Source: Parabacteroides sp.
GTDB lineage: Bacteria > Bacteroidota > Bacteroidia > Bacteroidales > Tannerellaceae
Assembly: GCA_017481945.1 (NCBI GenBank)
Contig: JAFUOJ010000013.1
Coordinates: 1 to 51,799, forward strand
Direction: 5' to 3'
Length of the DNA stretch: 51,799 bases
Below the pieces are notes generated by a model. That model saw only the letters and a list, made by a program, of their open reading frames with translations, made no database searches and had not been told where the DNA came from. Made by a program: the position numbers and the translations under genes. Below are positions 8,377 through 17,562 of the stretch, piece after piece (positions within the stretch are counted from its first letter, which is position 1; the number at the start of each line of letters is the position of its first letter).

Positions 8377-10128
8377 TTAGAAGTTGATATTTACACCGAC
8401 CATTGCGCTAAAGCTCTGCATAGGGTAGCCGTAATATAATTCATACTTCTGTCCCAATACATTGTTGAGCTTTAGGTAAGCGCCAAACGTATCATTGAAT
8501 GTGTACGTGCCGGTTAAGTTCAATTCATTGATGTTGTTCATATCGAAAACGCCTCCGGCTTCGCCCAAGTAGGCTTTACGACCGGTTGCTAAGTAATAAT
8601 CTAAGGAAGCAGAGACTTTTTGAATCGGTCGGACGGTAATTCCGGCTGTGATTTCCATCTCCGGCTTGCCGTAAGCCTCCTCAATATCGTCTACACTCCA
8701 ACTATTATAAACACCTTTCAGGTTTATGTCGAAAAGTTGTTGATAACTATACTTGAGATTCACCCCTCCGAAAGCCTTTTTAGCATCTGCCTGCAGTGTA
8801 GTCAGGCGAGAGAAAGCGCCGGACATAGAATTGTAGGTTGGAATGAAGAATACCTCATTGTTAGTGACTTGATAGCCCCCGAAAATGTCAAACCAGAAAC
8901 CCGGAGCGGCTCCACAGCGCAATCCAACGGTCGCGTCCAAGTAGTTTAAAGAGGGTAACAATTCAACAAAAGGCGCAGCGTAGCGGTTGATAACTGCTAA
9001 CGAGTGTAGACTGTTGGAATACATTTTACCGCCGGCGTTTAGATAGAGTTGAGTCTTGTCGGCAACCTCTACATCGGCAGCAATATTCGGTGAAGCCATG
9101 AATTCGCTCTCGTCGCCGGTTGAAAACATGACGTTCGCGCCTAAACGTACTTTCCAGTTGTCTCCATGTACCTTATAGTAGGGTGATAACATGATTTCGG
9201 CATGGTTTTGGAACTCCATAAGCTCCTCTCCGTTTGCCGTCGGCAGGCTATAATTGAAGTATTCGATGTTTCCACCGATACCAATTCGCTGTTCCCCATT
9301 GAAACGGGCGTTCAAATCGAACTTCACATCGAAAGTCTGTTCGGTAGCTCCGTCATACTCTTTGCTCAAAGCATATTTCTGAGAGAAATTGGTATATCCC
9401 AAATCCAACAGATAGCCGATAGGGGCTTCCTCTTTGGATTCGACACCGATTTTTGCCTGAATCGTCTGGTTAACCTGATTGGTCTCGCGGTCGTAACCGG
9501 CTAACTGCTCTTCGAACGTGTTGGACAGAACCGGATCAGCGATTGGCATGCCGTAATAGTTGAAAGCGGAGTAGCCATACTTGATACCCATGTCTAAAAT
9601 GGCCTTTTCAAAGACATGTTTGAAGTTTAAGCCACCCATATTGTCGTTTAGTTTGGCTTTGATCTTCTCAAGATCCGTATCAATGTATTTCACCTTTCCG
9701 TTGGTAGAGCGATGAGAGAACCAAAGGTTCAAATGATCCTTGTCGGTGCTTAAAATATGGTATCCCAAGTCGCCGTTCAAGTTCAGGTAAGTCCCTCCGC
9801 CGAAGTTGAAGTATCCTTTACGATGGTTATGCTGGATATCCGTCATGACATTGCCTGAAGGCAGGATACTGATCTCCTTTTCCGGGTCTGTAGGGACCGT
9901 ATAAGTAGCGTAGTCGATAGACATCTTTTTGACTTCCGGTTCTTTAATCACCGGAAGGGTATTGACCTTGCTTGCGTCCTGGACAGTCGGGTCGTATTCA
10001 CGCTCCAACGTCATTTCGCGGTTCAAGTTCTCTTTCTCCTTTTCTTTTGTCTCTTGTGCTTGGGCGGTCATTGTGCTTCCTAATAGCACTACAACACACA
10101 AAGCTTTGATTTTATCTACTGTTTTCAT
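8377..10128 (-). CDS. Outer-membrane beta-barrel (TonB-receptor-like) protein paired with a TPR protein
   Basis: 583 residues with a signal peptide ending in AQAQ, a charged linker (ETKEKEKENLNREMTLER), then many alternating amphipathic strands ending in Phe (SAMVGVNINF), which is the signature of an outer-membrane barrel. It has no plug domain or TonB box that I can recognise, so although such proteins are often annotated as TonB-dependent receptors it is not a classical one. It starts 9 bp after the stop of the 1000-residue TPR protein, with a purine-rich ribosome site (AAGAAGAAGAG) in between, so the two are an operon and probably act together in the envelope. Specific function unknown. 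Confidence 0.8.
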   Translation of the reverse strand: MKTVDKIKALCVVVLLGSTMTAQAQETKEKEKENLNREMTLEREYDPTVQDASKVNTLPVIKEPEVKKMSIDYATYTVPTDPEKEISILPSGNVMTDIQHNHRKGYFNFGGGTYLNLNGDLGYHILSTDKDHLNLWFSHRSTNGKVKYIDTDLEKIKAKLNDNMGGLNFKHVFEKAILDMGIKYGYSAFNYYGMPIADPVLSNTFEEQLAGYDRETNQVNQTIQAKIGVESKEEAPIGYLLDLGYTNFSQKYALSKEYDGATEQTFDVKFDLNARFNGEQRIGIGGNIEYFNYSLPTANGEELMEFQNHAEIMLSPYYKVHGDNWKVRLGANVMFSTGDESEFMASPNIAADVEVADKTQLYLNAGGKMYSNSLHSLAVINRYAAPFVELLPSLNYLDATVGLRCGAAPGFWFDIFGGYQVTNNEVFFIPTYNSMSGAFSRLTTLQADAKKAFGGVNLKYSYQQLFDINLKGVYNSWSVDDIEEAYGKPEMEITAGITVRPIQKVSASLDYYLATGRKAYLGEAGGVFDMNNINELNLTGTYTFNDTFGAYLKLNNVLGQKYELYYGYPMQSFSAMVGVNINF

Positions 10129-10137
10129 CTCTTCTTC

Positions 10138-13100
10138 TTAGTTCTTAAGTTTACCCAATCTGTTTTCAATCATAGCAGCAATGTCATCGTCCTCCTTGTA
10201 GTTGTTTTGCAAGCTTGTGAGGTATTGACGAGCTTGGAAGTCGTCTCCTTGACGGATATAGATGTCGGCAAGCAGGATGAAGCCGCGTGCTAACCAGTAT
10301 TGATGAGGCGTTCCGTTTTCAATGAAGTTCATCAATACCTTTTCAGCGTTCTTATCATCCTTATTGTCGTAGTACAATTGAGCTAACAGATATTTAGCCT
10401 CTGCTCCGTGTGCTGTACGGGTGTCTTGACTCAAGACTTTCAGGTCTGCCAGGGCTTTATTGGCCTGTTTCTGGTCGATATACGCTTTTGCGCGGACGTA
10501 ACGGGCTTCGGATTCGATTTCAGGAGAGAGCTTTGCCGTCTTTAATAAATCTTCTGCGGCTAAGAGCGCCTCTTTCTGCTGACCGGTTTGCAAAGCGCAG
10601 CGCATTACGCCTAAACGCGATGCCTGTTTGTTCTCCGGACTCTCGGCAACAATTTGCAGACGCTTGAAGCTTTCCAATGCAGCGGCGTAGTCTTTGTTCA
10701 AATATTCGATTTCAGCTGAACGCGCCACGGATTCCTCCATGTATTTGGTATCCCCGCTTGCAATCACGGCTTTAAAGCGTTGAAGTGCTTCGTCATATTC
10801 CTTTTGTGAGAATGCGATACTACCTAAATAGAAGTTGGCGTTGGAACTGAATGCCCCGTCGGGGAAAGTCTGCAAATAGTTGACTAAACTACGACGTGCT
10901 CCGGCATTATCGCCACGCATAAAGAGCTTTTCAGCCGCGATGTAGGTCAAAGAATCCTGTTCTCCAACCTCTAAGCGGATATTACCGCCTAAAGAGTTCA
11001 CGTAGTTTGCATAAGCGTTGATGTCATTGAGGTCGATATAAACCGATTTCAAGTCTTGCAAAGCCACTTTTGCCTCTTCACTGCCCGGATAGTTGTTGAT
11101 AACCTGTTTATAAGCTGTTAAAGCTTTCTCAGGTTGGTTATCATTGTAGTAAAGTAATCCTAATTGGATTCCGGCCTTACGAGCCAAGCTGCTTTGTGGG
11201 AATTCACTGATTAATTTCTCGAAAGACTGGGCTGCAGCCGAGCTGTTTTCCAACAGAACGTATGAACGTCCCTTTTCAAACAGTGCGTCATCCACATATT
11301 GAGACTCTGGATATTCGCGAATCAGACGATCCATTGCGTTGATCTTGCCTGTATAGTCTTTTTGTAGTCCTAACAAAAATCCTTTCTGATAAATAGAGTA
11401 ATCACTGGCAGATGGCAACAGCTGAGCGGCGTATGAATAGTTTTCTTCTGCTGAAGCGAACTGGCGATTCTGGTATAAGCAGTCACCGATACGGTTGTAA
11501 GCGTCTGCTAAAGAGGCTGCCTTTTGATTACTTTCCAGATCAACGTATTGGCGGAAGCGATTCAACGCTGCGTCATAATCTTTCAGCTTGAAGTAACTGT
11601 AACCTAAGTTATAGTAAGCCAAAGCATACATATCGGTGTTGCGTTGGCGGGTATTGTTCAGATAAGTCCGGTAGTCAGAGATGGCATTTTCATATTCGCC
11701 TTGACGATAGTAGGATTCACCGCGCCAGAAGTAGGCATCGTTGCGTGCTTCCATGTTGTAGGAACCTAACTTGATTGCCTGGCTGAGCAAATCCACCGCA
11801 TTGTCTAACTGCATGTTGGTGAAAGCCTGCGTACCGAGCTGGAACAAGATGTCTTGCTTCGCTTCTAAAATCTTTGTACTTGGATGTTTAATCTTATTGA
11901 TTGATTTCAGAGCGGCTTCGTAGTTCTTGGTTGTGAGATACACTTCGACTAAGTAGTCGTTTACTTTGTCGGCATACTGTGAATTGGGGAAATCGTTTAA
12001 GAAATCTTCAAAAATAGTTACCGATTCACCGAATCCGGTGAAGGCGGTCTCGTGGATTAACAATGCGTAGTTGTACATCGCCACCTCTTTGATTTGTTTG
12101 TCGAAAGAGGAGGTTGCAGCTGCTTCAAAAGCCATACGGGCATTGTTCTTGTCTTTTAATTTCAAATAAGATTGTCCCAAATAGAGGTAAGCATTTTGAG
12201 TCAAGGCGTCATTCTGGCGAACGGTCTTGCTCAAAGCATTCACAGCACTGCTGTATTTCCCTTTGTTATAGTAGCAGACACCTAAAATGTATAGGTCGCT
12301 ACGTAAAGGATTCTCTGTTGTAGAGACATATTTACTTAATAGTTGGAGTGCTTTGTCTTGATCTCCTAAATGGTAATAAGCGTCTCCGACAATACGGTAC
12401 ATCTCACTGTTATTTTCACTGTTGGGATAGAGAGAGAGAAGTTCTTCGCCCTCTTTCACAACCTTTTCATATTTATTCTGGATAAAATAAATCTGCGTGA
12501 TGTAGTATTGAGATTGTTCGCGGAATTCAGGATTGTCTTTCAAACGGGAGAATTCGATAAGTGCATTATTGTACTTCCCTAAGGCATAGTCGATATAAGC
12601 GACATAGTAAGTAGAGGCAGCTTTGTATTTATCTCCTACTTGTTCAATGCGGGCAAAATAACCACGAGCCTTTTCTAAATCTCCAGTCTGCAATAAAGAA
12701 TAGGCCAGGCGGAATGAGTAGGCCTCTTGTTGCTCCGGGCTTAAGACATCGATGTTTGAATCGTTGAACCAGAAGATTGCTTTCTCATATTCTCCACGCT
12801 CAAAGTGTACGGAGCCGATTAGGAATTTTACTTCATCGCTGTGGCGAGAAGTTGGATAGGCTTCTAAGTAATCTTTTAATAAAGCGTCAGTATTGGGACG
12901 TCCTTGTTCAAAGGCAGCGTAGACTAACATGTAGTCAGCCTCTTGAATTAAGTCTGCGTCGGTGGAATGCTGTTTGTAGGCTTCCAGTTTATCAATACAG
13001 TCCGCATAATTTTTTAAACTAAATAATTCTTTTCCTTCTACAAATAGGCGATTGGGTGCATCAAATTGGTACGACCGTTGCCCATTTGCGACATGACTAC

Positions 13101-13140
13101 CCACTACTATGCACAGTGGAATCAGTATTCTTTTCATCAC
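10138..13140 (-). CDS. Periplasmic tetratricopeptide-repeat protein, 1000 residues
   Basis: A signal peptide (MMKRILIPLCIVVGSHVANG) is followed by TPR-type helical pairs along essentially the whole length; typical units read Y..G..Y..A...F......P. The protein is therefore a long superhelical scaffold exported to the periplasm, where TPR proteins of this type hold partner proteins. It is the first gene of an operon with the downstream beta-barrel gene. A -7 element (TATCTTTG, minus strand, 13201-13208) lies about 60 bp upstream. There are no catalytic motifs. The role is inferred only from architecture and neighbour: assembly or support of an outer-membrane complex. Confidence 0.88.
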   Translation of the reverse strand: MMKRILIPLCIVVGSHVANGQRSYQFDAPNRLFVEGKELFSLKNYADCIDKLEAYKQHSTDADLIQEADYMLVYAAFEQGRPNTDALLKDYLEAYPTSRHSDEVKFLIGSVHFERGEYEKAIFWFNDSNIDVLSPEQQEAYSFRLAYSLLQTGDLEKARGYFARIEQVGDKYKAASTYYVAYIDYALGKYNNALIEFSRLKDNPEFREQSQYYITQIYFIQNKYEKVVKEGEELLSLYPNSENNSEMYRIVGDAYYHLGDQDKALQLLSKYVSTTENPLRSDLYILGVCYYNKGKYSSAVNALSKTVRQNDALTQNAYLYLGQSYLKLKDKNNARMAFEAAATSSFDKQIKEVAMYNYALLIHETAFTGFGESVTIFEDFLNDFPNSQYADKVNDYLVEVYLTTKNYEAALKSINKIKHPSTKILEAKQDILFQLGTQAFTNMQLDNAVDLLSQAIKLGSYNMEARNDAYFWRGESYYRQGEYENAISDYRTYLNNTRQRNTDMYALAYYNLGYSYFKLKDYDAALNRFRQYVDLESNQKAASLADAYNRIGDCLYQNRQFASAEENYSYAAQLLPSASDYSIYQKGFLLGLQKDYTGKINAMDRLIREYPESQYVDDALFEKGRSYVLLENSSAAAQSFEKLISEFPQSSLARKAGIQLGLLYYNDNQPEKALTAYKQVINNYPGSEEAKVALQDLKSVYIDLNDINAYANYVNSLGGNIRLEVGEQDSLTYIAAEKLFMRGDNAGARRSLVNYLQTFPDGAFSSNANFYLGSIAFSQKEYDEALQRFKAVIASGDTKYMEESVARSAEIEYLNKDYAAALESFKRLQIVAESPENKQASRLGVMRCALQTGQQKEALLAAEDLLKTAKLSPEIESEARYVRAKAYIDQKQANKALADLKVLSQDTRTAHGAEAKYLLAQLYYDNKDDKNAEKVLMNFIENGTPHQYWLARGFILLADIYIRQGDDFQARQYLTSLQNNYKEDDDIAAMIENRLGKLKN

Positions 13141-13200
13141 TCCTTAACTTTTATGATACAGATATATATAAATATAACGGTATATGTTGATTCTAAGTTG

Positions 13201-13208
13201 CAAAGATA
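13201..13208 (-). promoter_or_regulatory. -7 element upstream of the TPR/barrel operon
   Basis: TATCTTTG on the minus strand fits TAnnTTTG. No strong TTG is seen 19-20 bp upstream, so only the -7 half is supported. Confidence 0.5.
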
Positions 13209-13262
13209 AGAAATATATACTTTATGTTAAGAAAGAAAAGTAACCAAATGTTTAACATGCTA

Positions 13263-13784
13263 TTACTTTTGATGGCGGTACAAGGAAACGGCTTTTTTGA
13301 TGGATTGTAATCCGAAATCATCTGAGACTATCTGTTTAATAGGGAGGATTACAATTTCGGCTGCGTCATCTTCAGCCTTTGCTCCGATAAAAGAATCAGT
13401 CACACATTCAAAAAACATGTCTACTGTGTGTACGTCAAAGCCACAATAGGGATAGATGTTAGGAATAGAGAAGAGATAACGACAGTCTTTGATTTCTAAT
13501 CCGGTTTCCTCTTTTACTTCTCGGCGAGCAGCTTCTTCGGCTGTTTCATACATATCTACAAATCCTCCGGGTAGATCCAAGGTCCCTTTTGCCGGTTCTT
13601 TTGCCCGGCGTACAAGTAATAATTCTCCTTTTGTGTTTCGAATAAAACAGGCAACAGCAGAGGAGGGGTTGAAGTAGTAGACAAATCCGCAGTTGGTACA
13701 TCGTTTTGATTTTTCATTGTTTACGATAAAAGTTTGTGCTCCGCACTTCGGGCAGAAAGAAAATTGATGAAAAGGATGTGACAT
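13263..13784 (-). CDS. Nudix hydrolase with N-terminal zinc ribbon
   Basis: 173 residues. Cys11-x2-Cys14 and Cys29-x2-Cys32 form a zinc ribbon (CPKCG...CTNCG). A complete Nudix box follows at residues 74-96 (G-x5-E-x7-REVKEETGL), with all metal-binding glutamates present. Nudix enzymes cleave nucleoside diphosphates linked to another group; the ribbon plus Nudix layout resembles the NADH pyrophosphatase-like branch, but the diagnostic SQPWPFPQS-type motif is not seen, so the substrate is open. It stands alone between the TPR operon and the ROK kinase. Confidence 0.88.
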   Translation of the reverse strand: MSHPFHQFSFCPKCGAQTFIVNNEKSKRCTNCGFVYYFNPSSAVACFIRNTKGELLLVRRAKEPAKGTLDLPGGFVDMYETAEEAARREVKEETGLEIKDCRYLFSIPNIYPYCGFDVHTVDMFFECVTDSFIGAKAEDDAAEIVILPIKQIVSDDFGLQSIKKAVSLYRHQK

Positions 13785-13820
13785 AATGTGTGTTGATTTT
13801 TTGGCTGTTAGTAGATATAA

Positions 13821-13862
13821 AAATCCATCGCCGTGGAAATTAGAATCTATGGCGATGGATTT
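13821..13862. terminator. Terminator downstream of the ROK kinase gene
   Basis: AAATCCATCGCC at 13821-13832 pairs with GGCGATGGATTT at 13851-13862; on the minus strand the stem is followed by a T run. It lies just past the stop of the kinase gene. Confidence 0.8.
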
Positions 13863-13883
13863 GTTTTTTACTTCGAAGAAATT

Positions 13884-14843
13884 TTATTTTGCTTCCCAAC
13901 CTAATGCGCTTGCACCTAATACAGCTGCGTCGCTTTCTTTTAATTGAGAGAACAATAATTTAGTTTTTCCTGCGAAAATGTTCAACATGTTTTTGTCCAT
14001 TGCATGTTTGATCGGATTCATGATCAAATCACCTGCTTTAGTTAAACCACCGAACAAGATGATTGCTTCTGGGCTTGAGAATGCAACAAAGTCAGCAAAA
14101 GCTTCACCTAAAATGTTACCTGTAAATTCAAAGATTTCCTTAGCTAATGCGTCATCTTTCATGGCTGCGTCATACACGTCTTTAGATGTGATTTGGTCAG
14201 GATCTAATTCGCGTAATAAGCTGTCATCTTTGCGGATTTCCAAGAATTCACGTGCTGTACGAGCTACACCTGTAGCTGAAGCGTATGCTTCCAAACAACC
14301 TTGACGACCACAACCACATGGACGACCGTTGTTACGGCGCATGATTACGTGACCTAATTCACCAGCAAAACCGTCGTGACCATAAACTAAGTTACCGCCA
14401 ATAACGATACCGCTACCAACACCTGTTCCTAAAGTGATAACGATAAAGTCTTTCATACCACGTGCAGCACCATAAGTCATTTCACCGATAGCAGCAGCAT
14501 TTGCGTCGTTTGTCAAAGCAACTGGAACACCTACTTTCTCGCTGATTAATTGTGCCAATGGAACTTTATGTTTCCAAGGTAAGTTGGGTGCAAATTCAAT
14601 ACATCCGTTGAAGAAGTTTCCGTTAGGAGCTCCAACACCAATACCTTTAATCATTTCAGTTCCACCTGCCTGGTCAATAACTGACATTAAACCATTTGCT
14701 AAAGCAGCAACATAATCATCAATTTCAGTGTATTTACCTGTCTTGATTGAACCACTATACAAGATTGTACCTCTTGCATCTACTACGCCGAAAACAGTAT
14801 TGGTACCACCTATATCAATACCTACTACATAAGGCTTCTCCAT
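13884..14843 (-). CDS. ROK-family sugar kinase (glucokinase-like)
   Basis: 319 residues from the ATG at 14843. A longer in-frame start exists at 14909 but would translate through the promoter, so MEKPYVVGIDIGG is preferred. Motifs: ATP-binding DIGGTN at residues 10-15, catalytic Asp in TNDANA (Asp113), and the ROK zinc site with His165 and Cys176, Cys178 and Cys183 in CGCGRQGCLE. ROK kinases phosphorylate glucose or related hexoses in the cytoplasm. There is no helix-turn-helix domain, so this is an enzyme and not a NagC-type repressor. It would feed sugars freed by the GH3/GH97/GH13 hydrolases of this region into glycolysis. Confidence 0.92.
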   Translation of the reverse strand: MEKPYVVGIDIGGTNTVFGVVDARGTILYSGSIKTGKYTEIDDYVAALANGLMSVIDQAGGTEMIKGIGVGAPNGNFFNGCIEFAPNLPWKHKVPLAQLISEKVGVPVALTNDANAAAIGEMTYGAARGMKDFIVITLGTGVGSGIVIGGNLVYGHDGFAGELGHVIMRRNNGRPCGCGRQGCLEAYASATGVARTAREFLEIRKDDSLLRELDPDQITSKDVYDAAMKDDALAKEIFEFTGNILGEAFADFVAFSSPEAIILFGGLTKAGDLIMNPIKHAMDKNMLNIFAGKTKLLFSQLKESDAAVLGASALGWEAK

Positions 14844-14886
14844 GATTTTATATTTTAGATTAATAATGAAAATCGTTACTGGAAAG

Positions 14887-14916
14887 CAAATATAGGATGA
14901 ATCTGCCAAGCCACAA
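14887..14916 (-). promoter_or_regulatory. Predicted promoter of the ROK kinase gene
   Basis: On the minus strand TTG (14914-14916), 19 bases, then TATATTTG (14887-14894). It lies inside the extended reading frame of the kinase, which argues for the shorter start at 14843. Confidence 0.7.
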
Positions 14917-14968
14917 TGATTTTATTGAAAAAAAACCGAAATAGACGTGAATATGTTTGCTTTATATG

Positions 14969-15346
14969 TTATTTAGCAGGTAATATTTCAATCCAATAAT
15001 CGTCTGGATCATTGATAAAGTATAACCCCATCTCTTTATTTTCAAAACAGACATAGCCTAATTCACGATGATATTCTCTTATGGCGTCATAGTCTCCTGC
15101 AACACGAAAACAAAGGTGACTTTCATTGTCTCCTAATTCGTAAGCTTCTTGTCGGTCGCGTAACCAAGTAAGTTCTAATAAAAAGCCTGTTTCGTTGTCT
15201 GTTAAATAGACCAATGTGAATGAGCCGTCAGCTGCTTCTTTCCGATGGTGTTCTTTCAAACCTAATGCTTTATTATAAAAAGCGATACTTTTTTCTAAAT
15301 CTAAAACGTTGACGTTAAAGTGATCGAATTTACTTTTTATTTCCAT
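14969..15346 (-). CDS. VOC-superfamily glyoxalase-like protein
   Basis: 125 residues with one vicinal-oxygen-chelate fold made of two beta-alpha-beta-beta-beta modules. The four metal-ligand positions of glyoxalase I are present: His9, Glu58, His77 and Glu120 (HFNVN, LLELTW, SHLCF, YWIEIL). This fits a lactoylglutathione-lyase-like enzyme, although Bacteroidales make little glutathione and the real substrate may differ. It follows the MBL-fold gene by 31 bp on the same strand and may share its transcript, making a small detoxification pair. Confidence 0.87.
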   Translation of the reverse strand: MEIKSKFDHFNVNVLDLEKSIAFYNKALGLKEHHRKEAADGSFTLVYLTDNETGFLLELTWLRDRQEAYELGDNESHLCFRVAGDYDAIREYHRELGYVCFENKEMGLYFINDPDDYWIEILPAK

Positions 15347-15377
15347 GATGAAATTTATGATTTATAAAGATGATAAT

Positions 15378-16100
15378 TTAAATAGTTATACTTTCTCCCG
15401 GAGTAGCCATTAAAGCGAAATGACATCCCTGTTTTTCAGCGTAAGTCCCGAAGCTCTTTGTTGTCTCTGGTTGTTCCCAAAAGTGCATAGGAACAAAGAT
15501 TTTTGTTGGTATTTGGGTAATGAATTGTTCTGCACCTCGTGCAAATCCGGTCCCTATGCGTGGATCTACAGGAAACATAGCTACATCTAACTGTTTTATT
15601 TTTGTGACAATGTCGTTTAACTCATTTAAATAATGTTTTTCAGAATGGGTTGCCTCTTCAGGAGTTGATTCGTCTTGCCAATGCCAGTTATTTAAATCTC
15701 CAGCGTGGAAAAAATTTTTTCCTCCTGTGTTTATAAAAAAAGAGACGCCACTATCAGTGGAACCGAATGCTTCAATTCGAAGGTTTTTATCTTCAAAACA
15801 GTCTCCTTTTTTGAGATAGATAGCTTCTTCTTTTCCGGCACGTTTCCTTTTAAGAATATCTTTAGAGAAGATATAGACAATATCTTTTTTCTGTTTTTTC
15901 CATTGTAGGACTTCTGCATTGAAATGGTCGGGATGAAAATGGGAAGCTAATATATATAATGTACCGGGACGATTGAGTAGTTCCTGATGTACAAACCCCA
16001 TATCGGATGATTTCAACGTATCTTTAAAATAGTCCATCAATATGGAAAATCCATTCGCTTCAATAGCAAAACCACTGTGATAAATGTAAGTAAGTTTCAT
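15378..16100 (-). CDS. MBL-fold metal-dependent hydrolase (UlaG-like)
   Basis: 240 residues from ATG at 16100, which has a good ribosome site (AAGGAG, 12 bp upstream). The frame extends to a GTG at 16154, but that overlaps a -7 element and is not used. The metal-binding HFHPDH is at residues 54-59, with later His in FFHAGDLN and PMHFWEQ, as in metallo-beta-lactamase folds of the UlaG/YcbL-like branch that lack the helical insert of true beta-lactamases. Cytoplasmic, with no signal peptide. The substrate is unknown. It is probably co-transcribed with the VOC gene. Confidence 0.88.
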   Translation of the reverse strand: MKLTYIYHSGFAIEANGFSILMDYFKDTLKSSDMGFVHQELLNRPGTLYILASHFHPDHFNAEVLQWKKQKKDIVYIFSKDILKRKRAGKEEAIYLKKGDCFEDKNLRIEAFGSTDSGVSFFINTGGKNFFHAGDLNNWHWQDESTPEEATHSEKHYLNELNDIVTKIKQLDVAMFPVDPRIGTGFARGAEQFITQIPTKIFVPMHFWEQPETTKSFGTYAEKQGCHFALMATPGESITI

Positions 16101-16153
16101 TTTCCTTGTCTCCTTCTTTGTCTTTAAAACAGAGAATTTCTTCTCTTGTTTCA

Positions 16154-16161
16154 CAAAGATA
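16154..16161 (-). promoter_or_regulatory. -7 element of the MBL/VOC transcript
   Basis: TATCTTTG on the minus strand, 54 bp before the chosen start of the MBL gene. The -33 half is not clear. Confidence 0.5.
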
Positions 16162-16249
16162 AAATACTCTTTTTGATACGAGAATGCTATTTGATAATTT
16201 TGTCCGATGGAAAACTATTTTTTCCTTTGTTGCTCACTAAAATACTAAA

Positions 16250-17512
16250 ATGGGAAAAGAGATGAAATTAGGCGATTGGTTGAAACATAAAAGAGATGAG
16301 TGGAAGGTTTGGAGCCACACAAAATCTAAACTTGTTCAACGAAATATTGAATATGCTCGATTGAAAAGAATCAGGAAGCAGACAACTCCTCAATATTCTT
16401 ATTGTAAGAATTGTGGGACGAAGTTGATGGGGATGTATTGTTATCAATGTGGACAATATGCGTTAGATACGGAACAACCTTTCTGGAAATACATTCGTCA
16501 ATATTTTGAAAATGTTTATCAATTTGAAGGGAAAGTGTGGCAAACACTTTATCGTCTATTTGCTTCTCCCGGTTTTCTAACGAAGGAGTTTAATTTAGGT
16601 AAGATTAATTCTTATGTACATCCTTTTAAGCTGTATATGTTTATTGCGACAGTCTTTTTTATGGCTTTCTTTTATATGGCTTCTTCTAAAACAGATAATG
16701 TATTGACTGATACTTTGTTTTCTTCTGAATTAACTGATTTAGAAAATGTGCTTTTTGTTGCTGATACCAGTGTTGTAGTGTTAGAGGCTGAAGTCGTTTT
16801 GGAGAAATTAAAAGAAAGTAAAATTAAAAATATAGATAGCCTATTTCAAATCTCTCCTTTATTAAATAATAATGAGTATTTAAAATGTTCGCAGGTTAAG
16901 TTACCTACTGAATGGGTTGAACATTGCTTGGAGCCTGTTTCACAAAAAGATTTACCCAAAGAATTGAAAAACTTTTTAACAGGGGTGGATGAAAATGTTG
17001 TAGTTTATGAATGGAAGGCTTTAAGAATTCAAAAAGAAAAAACTTTTCAGATAAAAGCTTTTAAAGAGATGTTTATGGCTGATTTATCTAAATATACTCC
17101 CTTTTTGATGATGTTTTTGCTTCCGGTGTTTGCGTTGATGACACGTTGGTTTTTTAGAAAAAGTCAGTTAAACTATATGTCACACTTTGTTTGTGCCTTA
17201 CATATTAATTCAGTTTTTCTGTTACTGATATCAATTCCTTTAGTTGTTTTCTTTTCTGGTGTAAAATCAGCTTGGGTATGGAAGGTCTCTGTTTCCTTCT
17301 TCCTTCTTTATTTATTGGGTTATATGTTAGTTGCCTTTAAACGTGTGTTTGGATTACAATGGTTAAAGACTTTCCAAAAAACTTTAATTGTCTATATCTT
17401 ATTCTATTTGATTTTTATATTGTCAAGTGTAACACTTATTATTTGGCTTCTTTTAATGAAAGCAGAAGAATTAGGCAGTTTTTCTGATGAAATGATAAAC
17501 TTAGGAATTTAA
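16250..17512 (+). CDS. DUF3667-type zinc-ribbon membrane protein
   Basis: 420 residues. A basic N-terminus is followed by a zinc ribbon, Cys52-x2-Cys55 and Cys64-x2-Cys67 (YCKNCG...CYQCGQ), then a conserved soluble patch and about five transmembrane helices (near 126-143, 282-303, 310-333, 338-360 and 380-405). A soluble loop of about 130 residues separates the first helix from the rest. I recall this ribbon-plus-helices layout in DUF3667 proteins of Bacteroidota, which have no established function. An alternative start is Met5 (16262), which has an AAAAGAG in front. It stands alone and ends at a strong terminator. Confidence 0.8.
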   Translation: MGKEMKLGDWLKHKRDEWKVWSHTKSKLVQRNIEYARLKRIRKQTTPQYSYCKNCGTKLMGMYCYQCGQYALDTEQPFWKYIRQYFENVYQFEGKVWQTLYRLFASPGFLTKEFNLGKINSYVHPFKLYMFIATVFFMAFFYMASSKTDNVLTDTLFSSELTDLENVLFVADTSVVVLEAEVVLEKLKESKIKNIDSLFQISPLLNNNEYLKCSQVKLPTEWVEHCLEPVSQKDLPKELKNFLTGVDENVVVYEWKALRIQKEKTFQIKAFKEMFMADLSKYTPFLMMFLLPVFALMTRWFFRKSQLNYMSHFVCALHINSVFLLLISIPLVVFFSGVKSAWVWKVSVSFFLLYLLGYMLVAFKRVFGLQWLKTFQKTLIVYILFYLIFILSSVTLIIWLLLMKAEELGSFSDEMINLGI

Positions 17513-17514
17513 AG

Positions 17515-17556
17515 AAAAGGCTCCCGTTTCTGTTGAGAGAAATGGGAGCCTTTTTT
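17515..17556. terminator. Bidirectional terminator between DUF3667 and GH3 genes
   Basis: AAAAGGCTCCC (17515-17525) pairs with GGGAGCCTTTTTT (17544-17556), and the inner bases extend the stem. It lies between convergent genes. Confidence 0.92.
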
Positions 17557-17562
17557 AGAATA

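Noticed and set aside
14844-14909. Longer N-terminus for the ROK kinase
   Set aside because: The extension overlaps the predicted promoter (14887-14916) and precedes the normal MEKPYVVGIDIGG start.
16101-16154. GTG start for the MBL-fold hydrolase
   Set aside because: It overlaps a -7 element, while the ATG at 16100 has a strong AAGGAG ribosome site and matches the fold's first strand.
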